Shown piece after piece: positions 38,701 to 48,700 of a DNA stretch of 64,000 nt. The stretch is from Astyanax mexicanus (taxonomy: Eukaryota > Chordata > Actinopteri > Characiformes > Acestrorhamphidae): the NCBI RefSeq assembly GCF_023375975.1, contig NC_064423.1:9082001-9146000 (forward strand), written 5' to 3'. The translations under genes and the position numbers were made by a program. How positions within the stretch are numbered: position 1 is the first letter of the stretch; every line of letters starts with the position of its first letter. The notes below the pieces were generated by a model. It did not search any database, had not been told where the DNA came from, and saw only the letters and a program-made list of their open reading frames with translations.

Positions 38701-39294
38701 GTTTTTTAATCACAGTTTCCATGCATCTTGGCGTGTTCTCCTCCACCAGTCTTACACACTGTCTTGATTATATTCCAGAGGATTTTTTATTTGGTAAAAT
38801 CAAAGAAACTCATCATTTTTGAGTGGTCTCTTAAAATATCTGGCATTTGGCAAATATAAATAATTTCGGTAATCCTAACTGACCTAAAACAGGAAAGGTT
38901 TATTCTGAATTCACCCTCTCCTTCACCTTCTCCTTCACGGCTGAGCTTCAAATTTGAAAATCAGGATTTGCTTGCCGTGTGTTTAGTCAGCATATGCAAA
39001 ACCGCATCACTGTCATGACGAGCTGTAAACATGCAGGAAAATGCGACCACACCCTGACCATATATAATGATATTATGTGACTTAATGTAACATTAAAAGA
39101 GGTGCTTGTTTGTGCAGGCACCCTGTTGAGATGTTGGCGGTTGTGGGTGCAGAGTGGCGGGTGCTGACGTGGCTGTGGAACGCCACCTGGGTGCTGCTGT
39201 ATCCACTCAGCACTGTGGCAGAAGGTAAGAGAACCTGTTTAGCAGGACTTTTTTTATTCTTTGGGTTTGCACTGCTTTGTGCTACTGTTATAAT

Positions 39295-39347
<53 letters not shown>

Positions 39348-41166
39348 ATAATCAATATATATATATATAGTATTGTTTGTTTATTTATTTATTGATAAGA
39401 GACCACATAAAAATGATGTTTCTGTTGTCTGTAGTTTATAGAATAAAACAACAATGTTCATTTTACTCAAACATATACCTAACATCAGTGGTCTCTTAAT
39501 TTTTTCCTGAGCTGTATATACAGTTGTGGTCAAAAGTTTACATACACTTGTAAAAAAACATAATGTTATGGCTGTCTTGAGTTTTCAATAAGTTCTACAA
39601 CTCTTATTTTTCTGTGATAGAGTGATCGGAACACATACATGTTTGTCACAAAAAACAGTCATAAAATTTGGTTCTTTCATAAATTTATTATGGGTCTGCT
39701 GAAAATGTCACCAAATCTGCTGGGTCAAAAATATACATACAGCAACAAAATTTGTCAATTTTGGTGATGTAGCGAGTTGTGTCAATCAAATTAGCTTCAT
39801 GTCATGGCCTCTTCACTTCTTGTAAGTGATTCTGATTGACTACAGCTGTTGACTTCTCATGAGCCCATTTAAATAGGGCTCATTTGACCCAGTGATTAGA
39901 CTCAGCTACAAAAGCTACAATGGGAAAGTCAAAGGAACTCAGTGTGGATCTGAAAAAGCGAATTATTGACTTGAACAAGTCAGGGAAGTCACTTGGAGCC
40001 ATTTCAAAGCAGCTACAGGTCCCAAGAGCAACTGTGCAGACAATTATACGCAAGTATAAAGTGCATGGAACAGTTGTGTCACTGCCACGATCAGGAAGAA
40101 AACGCAAGCTATCACATGCTGCCGAGAGGAGATTGGTCAGGATGGTCAAGAGTCAACCAAGAATCACCAAGAAGCAGGTCTGCAAGGATTTGGAAGCTGA
40201 TGGAACACAGGTGTCAGTCTCCACAGTCAAGCGTGTTTTACATCGCCATGGACTGAGAGGCTGCCGTGCAAGAAAGAAGCCCTTGCTCCAGAAAAGGCAC
40301 CTTAAGACTCGGCTGAAGTTTGCTGCTGATCACATGGACAAAGATAAAACCTTCTGGAGGAAAGTTCTCTGGTCAGACGAAACAAAAATTGAGCTGTTTG
40401 GCCACAACACCCAGCAATATGTTTGGAGGAGAAAAGGTGAGGCCTTTAATCCCAGGAACACCATGCCTACTGTCAAGCATGGTGGTGGTAGTATTATGCT
40501 CTGGGGATGTTTTGCTGCCAGTGGAACTGGTTCTTTGCAGAAAGTAAATGGGATAATGAAGAAGGAGGATTACCTCCAAATTCTGCAGGAAAACTTAAAA
40601 CCATCAGCCCGAAGGTTGGGTCTTGGGCGCAGTTGGGTGTTCCAACAAGACAATGACCCAAAACACACATCAAAAGTGGTAAAGGAATGGCTAAACCAGG
40701 CTAGAATTAAGGTTTTAGAATGGCCTTCCCAAAGTCCTGACTTAAACCCCATTGAGAACATGTGGACAGTGCTAAAGAAACGGGTTCATGCAAGAAAACC
40801 ATCACATTTAGCTGAACTGCACCAATTCTGTCAAGAAGAGTGGTCAAACATTCGACCTGAAGCTTGCCAGGAGCTTGTGGATGGCTACCAAAAGCGCCTA
40901 GTTGCCGTGAAAATGGCCAAGGGACATGTAACCAAATACTAATGTTGCTGTATGTATATTTTTGACCCAGCAGATTTGGTGACATTTTCAGCAGACCCAT
41001 AATAAATTTATGAAAGAACCAAATTTTATGACTGTTTTTTGTGACAAACATGTATGTGTTCCGATCACTCTATCACAGAAAAATAAGAGTTGTAGAACTT
41101 ATTGAAAACTCAAGACAGCCATAACATTATGTTTTTTTACAAGTGTATGTAAACTTTTGACCACAA

Positions 41167-41222
<56 letters not shown>

Positions 41223-42837
41223 TGAATTGTGATGAGTTGTGTTGTTTTGAGTTGAGTTGTGTTGTGATGAGTTGTGTTGAGTTGTGTTGTGTTGAGTTGT
41301 GATGAGTTGTGTTGTGTTGTGTTGAGTTATGATGAGTTGTGTTGAGTTGTGTTGTGATGAGTTGAGTTGTGTTGTGTTGAGTTGTGTTGAGTTGTGCTGT
41401 GTTGAGTTGTGCTGTGTTGTGCTGTGTTGTGTTGAGCTGTGTTGTGTTGAGTTGTGTTGAGTTGAGTTGTGTTGTGATGAGTTGTGTTGTGATGAGTTGT
41501 GTTGTGTTAAGTTGTGTTGTGTTGAGTTGTGTTGTGATGAGTTGTGTTGTGTTGTGTTGAGTTGAGATGAGTTGAGTTGTGTTGTGATGAGTTGTGATGA
41601 GTTGTGTAGTGTTGTGTTGTGATGAGTTGTGTTGTGTTGTGTTGAGTTATGATGTGTTGTATTGAGTTGTGATGTGTTGAGTTGTGTTGTGATGAGTTAT
41701 GTTGTGTTGTTGTGTTGTGCTGCAGGTGCTGCAGTACTCCAGGCTCTGCCACTGTTTGATGAGACGAGGCTCTACAGTGTTGCTCTCCCAGAGAGCGTCG
41801 GTTTCTCCATCAGCTTCTCCTTCTCCCTCAGACTCTACCTCATCCTCCTGTTCCTGGGTGAGATAAATATAATGAAATATATAAATATATAAATTTAGTT
41901 TGGAAATGACTCAAGGTTTTAGACAGTTGTTTATACAAAAAAGATTGTTATTGCTAATTTCCGATAATCAGATTATACTGGTTTAAAAGTTTGGTACCAC
42001 TTTAAAATAAGACTACCTTTATAAAGGGTTTATAAATGGCTTACAAATAGTTTATTAATGGTTACTAATTAGGTTGTAAATACCTTAGAAATCCTTAATA
42101 ATCAGTTATGTTGCTCTGGGTTCACTATTTGGCAAACAACATGTCTATGTACATTTCTACGTATGTGTTATAACTGATTATTAATGATGTTTAAGGCATT
42201 TACAACCTAATTAGTAACCATTTATAAACTAAACCATTTATAAACCCTTTATAATGGTAGTCTTATTTTAAAGTGGTACCAAAAGTTTTAATATGATTTT
42301 AATCATTTTAGCATCAAACATGAAAAAAAGACACTAGTGTAGCTCCATATTCCACATTAAACAACCTCCAAATAGCAAAAATGCCATTATCTGAGTGTGT
42401 GTTTTTGTTTGTGTGTGTGTGTGTGTGAGAGAGAGATTTAATTAATATTTCAGCATGAATAAACAATAGTGATGTGTTTACGTTGTTAAAAAAAAACTGC
42501 TATTGCGTCGCCTACCTCTGAAAAATGGAACATAATGTGTTTAATTTGCTTAAAAGAAGTAATTTATGAAGATCTGTTTAGCATGATGTTTTTTTAACAA
42601 TAAAAATGCTGTCAGTTAGATGTTATCCAGAGATTCAGTACATTACCTCATGGTCTGTGAGCTGGTATCAGTATCAGCAGACAGTGGATCGGTACTGATA
42701 ACTCCTCTGTTGTGCTGCTGCTGATTGAGTGAGAGTCAGAGATGTTCAGGAACTGTGTTTGTGTTGCAGGTCTCTTCATTAATATGAAGCATCTCCTCGG
42801 GCTGAGGCGAGGAGGTTTACGGCTGAAGTGCGACTGA
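35776..42837 (+). CDS. Very-long-chain 3-hydroxyacyl-CoA dehydratase, HACD3/HACD4 clade, without CS domain (7 exons, 249 aa)
   Basis: Exons: 35776-35866, 35964-36074, 37170-37297, 37418-37530, 39118-39224, 41726-41857, 42770-42837; 750 nt in one frame. The family (PTPLA-like) removes water from 3-hydroxyacyl-CoA in the ER fatty-acid elongation cycle and is a six-helix membrane protein. Hydrophobic segments follow one another from about residue 40, with the YLFLYHVIQFLGF motif first. The catalytic pair is kept: Tyr176 and Glu183 in YPLSTVAE, spaced seven apart as in HACD1. Motifs SGRNTVLF, YLWSSMEMFR and LFLGLFINMKHL are closest to HACD3 by eye, but HACD3 has an N-terminal CS domain of over 100 residues and this one has only a 30-residue acidic leader. 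Length matches HACD4 better. The end, LRRGGLRLKCD, lacks a KKxx-type ER retrieval signal. Intron 5 holds an intact Tc1 element. Orthology to hacd4 or to a duplicated hacd3 is unresolved. Confidence 0.9.
36236..37040. repeat. Repeat-like sequence in HACD intron 2
   Basis: Two stretches look dispersed: an AC/AT-rich part with many 'aaatacaa' units (36290-36430), and 'tgaatcaggtatctataaag'-type sequence on the minus strand ending near 37032 next to 'gaaagtgttaccg', a terminus seen in fish MITEs. Borders are uncertain. Confidence 0.35.
37563..38040 (+). mobile_element. tRNA-derived SINE with target-site duplication
   Basis: The head starts GGGGCGCCGAGTGGTCCAGC with an A box and a B box GGTTCGAAGCTC at about 37636. 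The body ends in 'gtaaattgggggaaaaatgg' and an A/T-rich tail. Flanking direct repeats 'taaaaccagaagttt' (37563-37577) and 'taaaaccagtatttt' (38026-38040) match at 13 of 15 positions and are the probable target-site duplication. It sits in HACD intron 4; a diverged inverted copy is at 32583-32993. Confidence 0.9.
38150..38625 (-). pseudogene. Tc1-like transposase remnant in HACD intron 4
   Basis: On the minus strand an open stretch at 38377-38577 reads KLGHKWVFRKDNDPKHTA and WPSRSPDLNPIQDL, the second Asp and third catalytic region of a DD34E-type transposase, with the final acidic residue in a changed context. Stops and frame breaks flank it, and no terminal repeat pair is obvious. Confidence 0.8.
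38640..38850 (-). mobile_element. Fragment of the TACAGCTCTGG Tc1/mariner family
   Basis: The reverse complement aligns with the left two-thirds of the element at 21930-22463, including 'aaaaatgatgagtttctttg' and a degraded 'tggaggagaacacgcc' coding piece. Confidence 0.65.
39297..39369. repeat. (AT)n microsatellite in HACD intron 5
   Basis: Two (AT)n runs separated by 'gttataatca', about 150 bp upstream of the intact Tc1 element. Confidence 0.9.
39398..39520 (+). mobile_element. Right-end fragment of the TACAGCTCTGG Tc1/mariner family
   Basis: 'gaataaaacaacaatgttca' and the end 'gtggtctcttaattttt...gagctgta' align with 22330-22463. The fragment stops exactly where the intact Tc1 element begins, so the younger element sits at the terminal TA of the older one. 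Confidence 0.75.
39521..41169 (+). mobile_element. Complete Tc1-like transposon with perfect long inverted repeats
   Basis: 1649 bp bounded by inverted repeats at 39521-39747 and 40943-41169, 227 bp each. Compared line by line they are identical without gaps. Termini are CAGTTGTGGTCAAAAG, flanked by TA on both sides as expected for Tc1 integration. The right repeat starts at the base after the transposase stop codon. The only ORF is the intact transposase. Perfect repeats and an open frame point to a recent insertion in HACD intron 5, in the same orientation as the host gene. Confidence 0.97.
39920..40942 (+). CDS. Tc1-family transposase, intact (340 aa)
   Basis: The protein has the full length for a Tc1 transposase. 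The N-terminal paired-like DNA-binding region (about 1-110) has a helix-turn-helix with SGKSLGAISKQLQVPRATVQ, a linker with the GRKRK motif, and a second helix-turn-helix (about 75-110). The catalytic domain carries the DDE triad: Asp in WSDETKIE, Asp in QQDNDPKHT and Glu in SPDLNPIENMW, a DD34E arrangement. The HGGGSIMLWGCF Gly-rich box is complete. The enzyme would bind the terminal repeats and do cut-and-paste transposition at TA sites in the nucleus. The start is the ATG of MGKSKELSVDLK, which matches family starts. No frameshift or internal stop is seen. Expression could come from read-through of the host intron or from the TIR; neither can be shown here. Confidence 0.97.
   Translation: MGKSKELSVDLKKRIIDLNKSGKSLGAISKQLQVPRATVQTIIRKYKVHGTVVSLPRSGRKRKLSHAAERRLVRMVKSQPRITKKQVCKDLEADGTQVSVSTVKRVLHRHGLRGCRARKKPLLQKRHLKTRLKFAADHMDKDKTFWRKVLWSDETKIELFGHNTQQYVWRRKGEAFNPRNTMPTVKHGGGSIMLWGCFAASGTGSLQKVNGIMKKEDYLQILQENLKPSARRLGLGRSWVFQQDNDPKHTSKVVKEWLNQARIKVLEWPSQSPDLNPIENMWTVLKKRVHARKPSHLAELHQFCQEEWSNIRPEACQELVDGYQKRLVAVKMAKGHVTKY
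41170..41218. repeat. (AT)n microsatellite at the Tc1 right flank
   Basis: Uninterrupted AT repeat beginning at the TA that flanks the right Tc1 terminus. Confidence 0.95.
41219..41725. repeat. GT-rich 'gttgtgttgagttgtgatga' minisatellite abutting a splice acceptor
   Basis: About 500 bp of 5-bp based units (GTTGT, GAGTT, GATGA) almost without C on the plus strand. It runs straight into the TGCTGCAG acceptor of HACD exon 6, so the usual pyrimidine tract there is a T/G-rich repeat. Confidence 0.9.
41985..42288. mobile_element. hAT-type MITE with 8-bp target-site duplication
   Basis: A 288-bp foldback element (41993-42280) starts GGTACCACTTTAAAATAAGA and ends with its inverse; the two arms pair over more than 100 bp with few mismatches. 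The flanks 'aaaagttt' (41985-41992 and 42281-42288) are identical, an 8-bp duplication as made by hAT transposases. No ORF. It lies in HACD intron 6. Confidence 0.9.
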
Positions 42838-45719
42838 GGTTAACCTCATTCCCCGGTTTTGGTCTTGCTGTTTCCGCCTCAGGTTTCTTATGATAGTAGC
42901 ACTGTGATGAACTGAGCTGCAGTAGGAACAGGTTCATGTGAGCGGCATCAATGTCTGTTCAGGTCTATTGTATTACTGAAATGAACTGTTACAGATGAGG
43001 TATATAGCATTATGACTGACCATTTCATTTCACAGTGACATTAAAAGATGGGTTGTTTAAGGACTATGTTTCATATGTATTATTATTAAATATAAAATGT
43101 ACAATCATGACATTTTGTTTCAACATTATTTGATTTATTCAAATATTATTATGTTTTACTAAGTAAATAAACACTTATCTCTAAAACACTTATGTCTAAA
43201 ACCTCTGCACGGTACAGATGTAAAATCTTAACTGGTTTATAATATCAAACAGTAAACAGTATCTCTTGTTGTCACCATTGCAAAAGTGAACAGTGTTGCA
43301 CTGTGAAGGTTTATTGTCCTCAACCTGGCAACCCATATGGGCTTGGCATCCAAGGAGGAGGGGGGGGCATGCAACTCTCTCCAGTGTTGAGAAATTGATC
43401 TTTGTCATTTTGCAAGTTTTTTGTCATTTAAAGGTGCATTCTGTAGGAAATTAGATCAAGTGTGTGAAATAGCTGGAGCGATCCAATTTCAAAACATCAC
43501 AGAGAGTAGTCTGCTCCGCCCACCCCTCCCCAGCCACGAAGCTACCTTGGGTTGCCAAGTTGAGCCAGGCTGAATTTACACAATCCAGTGAAAGACGCAT
43601 TCAGTAAATTCTACCATGGCAAGAAAGTCGTATTATAAACCGGCTCATGTGAACTCTATAGCTAGCTAAACTAGCCTCATGCACCGCTAGCTGCGTAAGC
43701 CTAAGCCTGTTATACCTGAAAAATCTCACTGCTCCAAAAATACACACCCCAGAGCTGGAGTTACTTCTTTACAGGTCCTAGTAATTTACTGCTTAGCTTA
43801 GCAAAGCCAGTTTGGACTGATAGGAGAGACAGAGAACGGAAAGAGACTCTTCTAAAACCTGTATCTATCTTTATATTTACTGATAAGCAGCTAAATAGCT
43901 AGACAGATGCTCTTGATGGCCATAAGTAACGCTTAACATTAACCATTACGTTTTGGACGTAACAAATCACTCAATATATAAACACATTGAGAGCTAAACT
44001 GAGACAGTACAGAGACTAACTATCGGTTTCTGGCGTATGTTTCGGTGTACTCATCAACGCCTCCGTTGTGACTGATTGCAGTTCAGGTTAGAATGTGTAG
44101 CATGACTCCAGCACATTCAGATCACTTTAACTAACCTTGCTAAGCTATCTATCTCTCAGATACCCTTTGCCTTTTATTCCCAGCTGCACACAGGTCACTG
44201 ATACAAATGTGAACACTCTTTTTTAATTTAATTTTTAATTTAATTAATTTTTTAATTAATTTAAACCCCAGTCTCTAGTAACCACATCTAGTGGTTCTAG
44301 CTTACCTGTTCAGGGGAAAAGTAGCAGCTCTGGGTCGGTCTTTTTAAGCTCTTCTCCACAAATTCACTGCCAATATTCACTCTTGTTAAATTCCTTTTTT
44401 GGTCACTGAGCCTTTTGAGACATGCTGGGGCTAAGCTGTGTAGCAGCTGAGGTTTAACTGAACCAGCTCTGCTAGCTTCTGTCCTGTGTGATGGAATATT
44501 CCATCCATGCCATGTGGCCATGCCGGTGAACCGCGAACGCGCTGCTTGTGAAAGACGGAATTGAGGTGAAATTAAGTGTACAAGTGGGTTGTGAGCGAAG
44601 CCATGAAGAAAAAAAAAGGAAGAGGCTAAACTAAAAACAGATGCTCTTCCAAAACTGACAAGCTTTTTAAGTGTGTCAACACCACCGAACCCGAATGTTT
44701 TGGTGGAGGAGGAGGACGAGGAGGTGCCGTACACTCTCACACACACACACACACACACACACCCAATCTCTCCTCATTTAGTCACATACCCTTTTTCTCT
44801 CTCTTTCACCCCCACATGTTCCCTCTCATACACATGCATTATCTCTCTCTATATATCTCTCTCTCTCTCTCATTCACTCACACTCACACACTCACACAGA
44901 TGTCTCTCTCACATACTCATTCTCTCTCTTTCTGTCACACATGCACTTACACAAACTCTGCCTCCTCTCTCTCTCATATTTTCACTCTACATGTTGCTGT
45001 GATTGATATCTATCCTTTATCATTAAGTTCAGTTACAATTCTCACTCAGAATGACTCACTCACACAAATGCTTCAGTCACACTGCTTTACTTATGTATTT
45101 TTTTGGCATTCGGATGTATATTTTATTTAAAGATATGTTTATGGATTGCACATATAAAAAGTACAATTAGCATTGAAAGCTTCAATTTTCTTTTTTAAAA
45201 TAAATATTTTCAATTTTGACATACAATGGTGTTATATTTGAAACTTATTTCTCTCATATTAATGTTGATGGGCCCCCTAGCTAAATTCGCCTTGAGCCCC
45301 CAAACTGCTAAGTCTGCCACTGCTCTCACCTCATCCCCTCCTCATACCCAGTTACCCACCTGATCCCCAACTCCCCACCTCATGAACCCCACCCCCCCCC
45401 ATCACCAGCTCATTCAATCCAAAAGTATTGGATGGAGCTTTATCATTCCAGGAAGGACAATTCCACAGCTCAATGGATGGAGCAAATAGGTTCATCTTTA
45501 TTGGAAGGCAGTACTTCTCTACAAGCTGTATTTGTGCATTTGCTCAGGTGTTACAGTGATGGCTGTATTTTTATGGAAGGGGCTCACAAACATTTGATTT
45601 ATACTGCATGTTATGTCCTTGAATAATAAAATAGATTAGAAAAAAATTATATAAAATATATATATGGTTAGATACAAAATATATATTCCTTTACATAAGC
45701 ACAGAAATGAGTACACTAG
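42838..45719. other. HACD 3' flank and spacer to the convergent HELZ2-like gene
   Basis: HACD poly(A) candidates are ATTAAA at 43040-43045 and 43085-43090 and AATAAA at 43166-43171. From about 43430 to 44630 a repeat-like block ('aaggtgcattctgtagg' onward) could not be classified. A CT/CA-rich low-complexity tract covers 44735-44980. Near 45497-45502 TTTATT could be the minus-strand poly(A) signal of the HELZ2-like gene. No coding exon seen. Confidence 0.5.
44735..44990. repeat. (CA)n and CT-rich low-complexity tract
   Basis: A CA repeat at about 44737-44762 is followed by mixed 'ctctct' and 'cacactca' runs. The long ORFs here are low-complexity artefacts. Confidence 0.85.
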
Positions 45720-48700
45720 TCAATGTCTGTGCTTGACATTGTCAACTTTTATATTTTCAGCTGAATTCACCACACAGTTCTGTCTTTCATAATGAGACAC
45801 CAGTTTCTTCCAGAGCTGGCTGGACTCCAACAGCTGACGATTACCTGCAGCAGAGAGAAAGCACCTGTATTACTCATGTTTGTATAACATTTGCATGAGG
45901 ACTGGATGCCTATACACTCATTAACAATATCAATAAAAACTCACATAAAATATTAAACTCAGCATGCAGTTCTGAATTGGGCAGATATGTAATTGATTAC
46001 AGGTGTGGTCTGATTAGACATTGGGTCTCACCACATTAGGGCATTAAAGTGCTTCACCCGATGCCCTGTAAAGAGACTCTAGTCAGCTAGTGTACCTCTT
46101 GGTGAAAGATTGTTGACTGCTGGACACACTTTTATGACACACATGAGGACATTTTGCCCTGGTGACAGACTTTGAGAGGCGGAGCACCATTAGACTGAGA
46201 GAGGAAGGATGGACGGTCTTTCATAAATTGTCCCCATCCAGGACATCCATCAGCCAACCACCTCTGTTATTGCATGCAGTGATGTCTTAAATGAGAAACC
46301 TGCACTGCCACAGACTGAAACTGAGTCATCTTTAGTAATGAATCCAGGTTCTGCACCCTATGAGTGTAGAGCAGGATCTACAGACCCAGCTGTAGCAACA
46401 TATGTGGGTAAATGTGTGGCAGGATGCCATATGGAACCTGTATACCTCGGTGACCAACCGTCTCAGTTTCATCTTGTATTCAGGACTGAGGCTCCAACAG
46501 GGAACTAGAACCTCCTTTCAGTTACAGTTAACAGTTTTCCCCAATAAACGTATTAATAAACTTTAATGCTGTAATTGTTCTAATTTAATATTACATTCAT
46601 ATAAATAAATATTCACAACATTATATTATTTGTTTTGTTAATAAATGAATTATAGTTAAGGATACTTTGTCCTTGTTTTTACCCAGAATGCAGAGTCCAT
46701 CCTGTGCACGTGTGATGGCGACGTTGACCTGGTTGGGGTCCGTAATGAACCCGAGTTTCTTCCCCATCCTCCCTTTGTTCTTACTGCTTTTAATCTCAGA
46801 CAGAGGACAAGAGCGAACTGTGGAGACTATCACATACGGCCACTCACTCCCTGCACACACACACACACACACATATCAGAAACATCAGCCTTGTAGCTTC
46901 ATGGAGAGTTTAGGTGTGGAACTATGGTCTTTTTAGGTGTGGAACAGGAGAAAAAAACCCACCTTGGCTCTTCATGATGGTGCAGACCGTGACCCCCTGC
47001 ATGTCTTCCCTCTTCTCACTCTTTTTCTCCAGCAGCTGTTTGATTGTACACACCTGTGCATTGTAGGGAGTCAGGATGGCTATGTCTTCTGGTTTCACAC
47101 CAGACTGACGAACCAACAAATCAGCAACACGGACCTAAACAGAGACCACCAGTAAAAGTGCACAACTCCAAATTATGAACAGATGGGCTGTAGAAGGAGA
47201 AACATGCAAACCCCTTCCAGCCTTTCTTTAAGGAACATTGATTTTAAACATTTCACTCATCGTTCACTCATTTCGAACATGTCCCACTAAATCATATTAC
47301 TAAACTTAAGTTTGCTTTGTGTAGGGCTGAAATGCAGGAATATATATATATATATTAATTAATACATTAACATGATTAATAAATCATGAAATATCTTTGG
47401 TCAGAGTAAATGTAAGAAACACTGTTTTTTAATTAATATTTGTTTAAATTATTATTGTTTTTTCACTTGTTTTGAACATATGATAAACTCGTCCTGACGT
47501 ACCGCTTGCTCTGCCTCGAGTTTATTGGACACAGAGTTTTCGTTGCCGGTCGGCGTTGAAACGATCAGACTGACCTCCTCTCCCTGGACGTGAGCGAACA
47601 GGATGGCTGTCGGATTGTTCTTGTTGTTCAGCAGGCGGCAAGGTCCTCGCTGAGCTCCAGTTCTCAGCTTGCCATTGTAAAACTCATTAGAGGGAAACTC
47701 ACAGATACTCTCATGCTACAGAAGACAAAATAACCAACCGTACACACCCAGGATGTAAAAAAATTATGCCAGGAGCCAATAGCAATAGCATTTCAGCAAG
47801 AGCACTGTAAAATAACAGAAATATGCTCACATGTACTATAAAATGACCATTAAAACACAGTTACTGTCATATACAGTAATTCAATGTACAATAAAATTCT
47901 GTTCAGATAAATAACAGTAAATTTCACTATTTTACTCTTAATTTACAATGTAGTTTTACAATTTACAATTTAGGCAAACTGAAATTTATATTTCTGAATT
48001 AAACTATTACACCAAACCCGACACTGAATCTCAAGCACAGAAGCGAAAGACTTTTATAATAATTTATAAAATTAAGATATTTTATCATTTAATTAAGGTT
48101 TATTTCTTTATTCACCATTCTGTACTGTGTGTCCAACATCACTGCCTCCTTCATATATCGTTCAAACAGAGAGGTCTGCATGCCCAGCTCCTTCACCCGA
48201 GCACAGCCTACGATTGGCCGAACCTGCTTATGGTCGCCAAGGAGCACGATCTGAAACAATAAAACAAATTACATAGATAATGCTTTTCAAGAGCAATTTT
48301 AACACCAAAATACTTTTATTTCAGGATTATCGTCAAGTTACAGTCCAGTCATTTCAACAATATAACATACAAACCCCGAGGTGGAAAAAGTACTGAAAAA
48401 TTGTACCTTTACTTTGCTAAAATTCTACTTAAGTAAAAGTAAAAGTACCCATCTAAAAAGCTACTCAAGTAAAAAAGTACTCAATTTAAAATTTACTTTG
48501 AGTAAAAGTTACATAGTTACTTTTATTTATTTTATGTAAAAAAGTCCAAACATAAATTAAATTGTTTTTAATGAACTATTATTCCAAATAATAATTTGGA
48601 CCTTTCAGGCAGTATTTGTTTAAACCACCCCATAAAACATTTTCAAGAACAAATGGCATAGGTTTCTATGATCTTTTTCTTTTCTTTACTGTTAAAAAGT

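Noticed and set aside
44297..44758. 153-codon minus-strand ORF downstream of HACD
   Set aside because: It lies in a repeat-like block with a CA repeat at one end and has no recognisable domain or exon structure.
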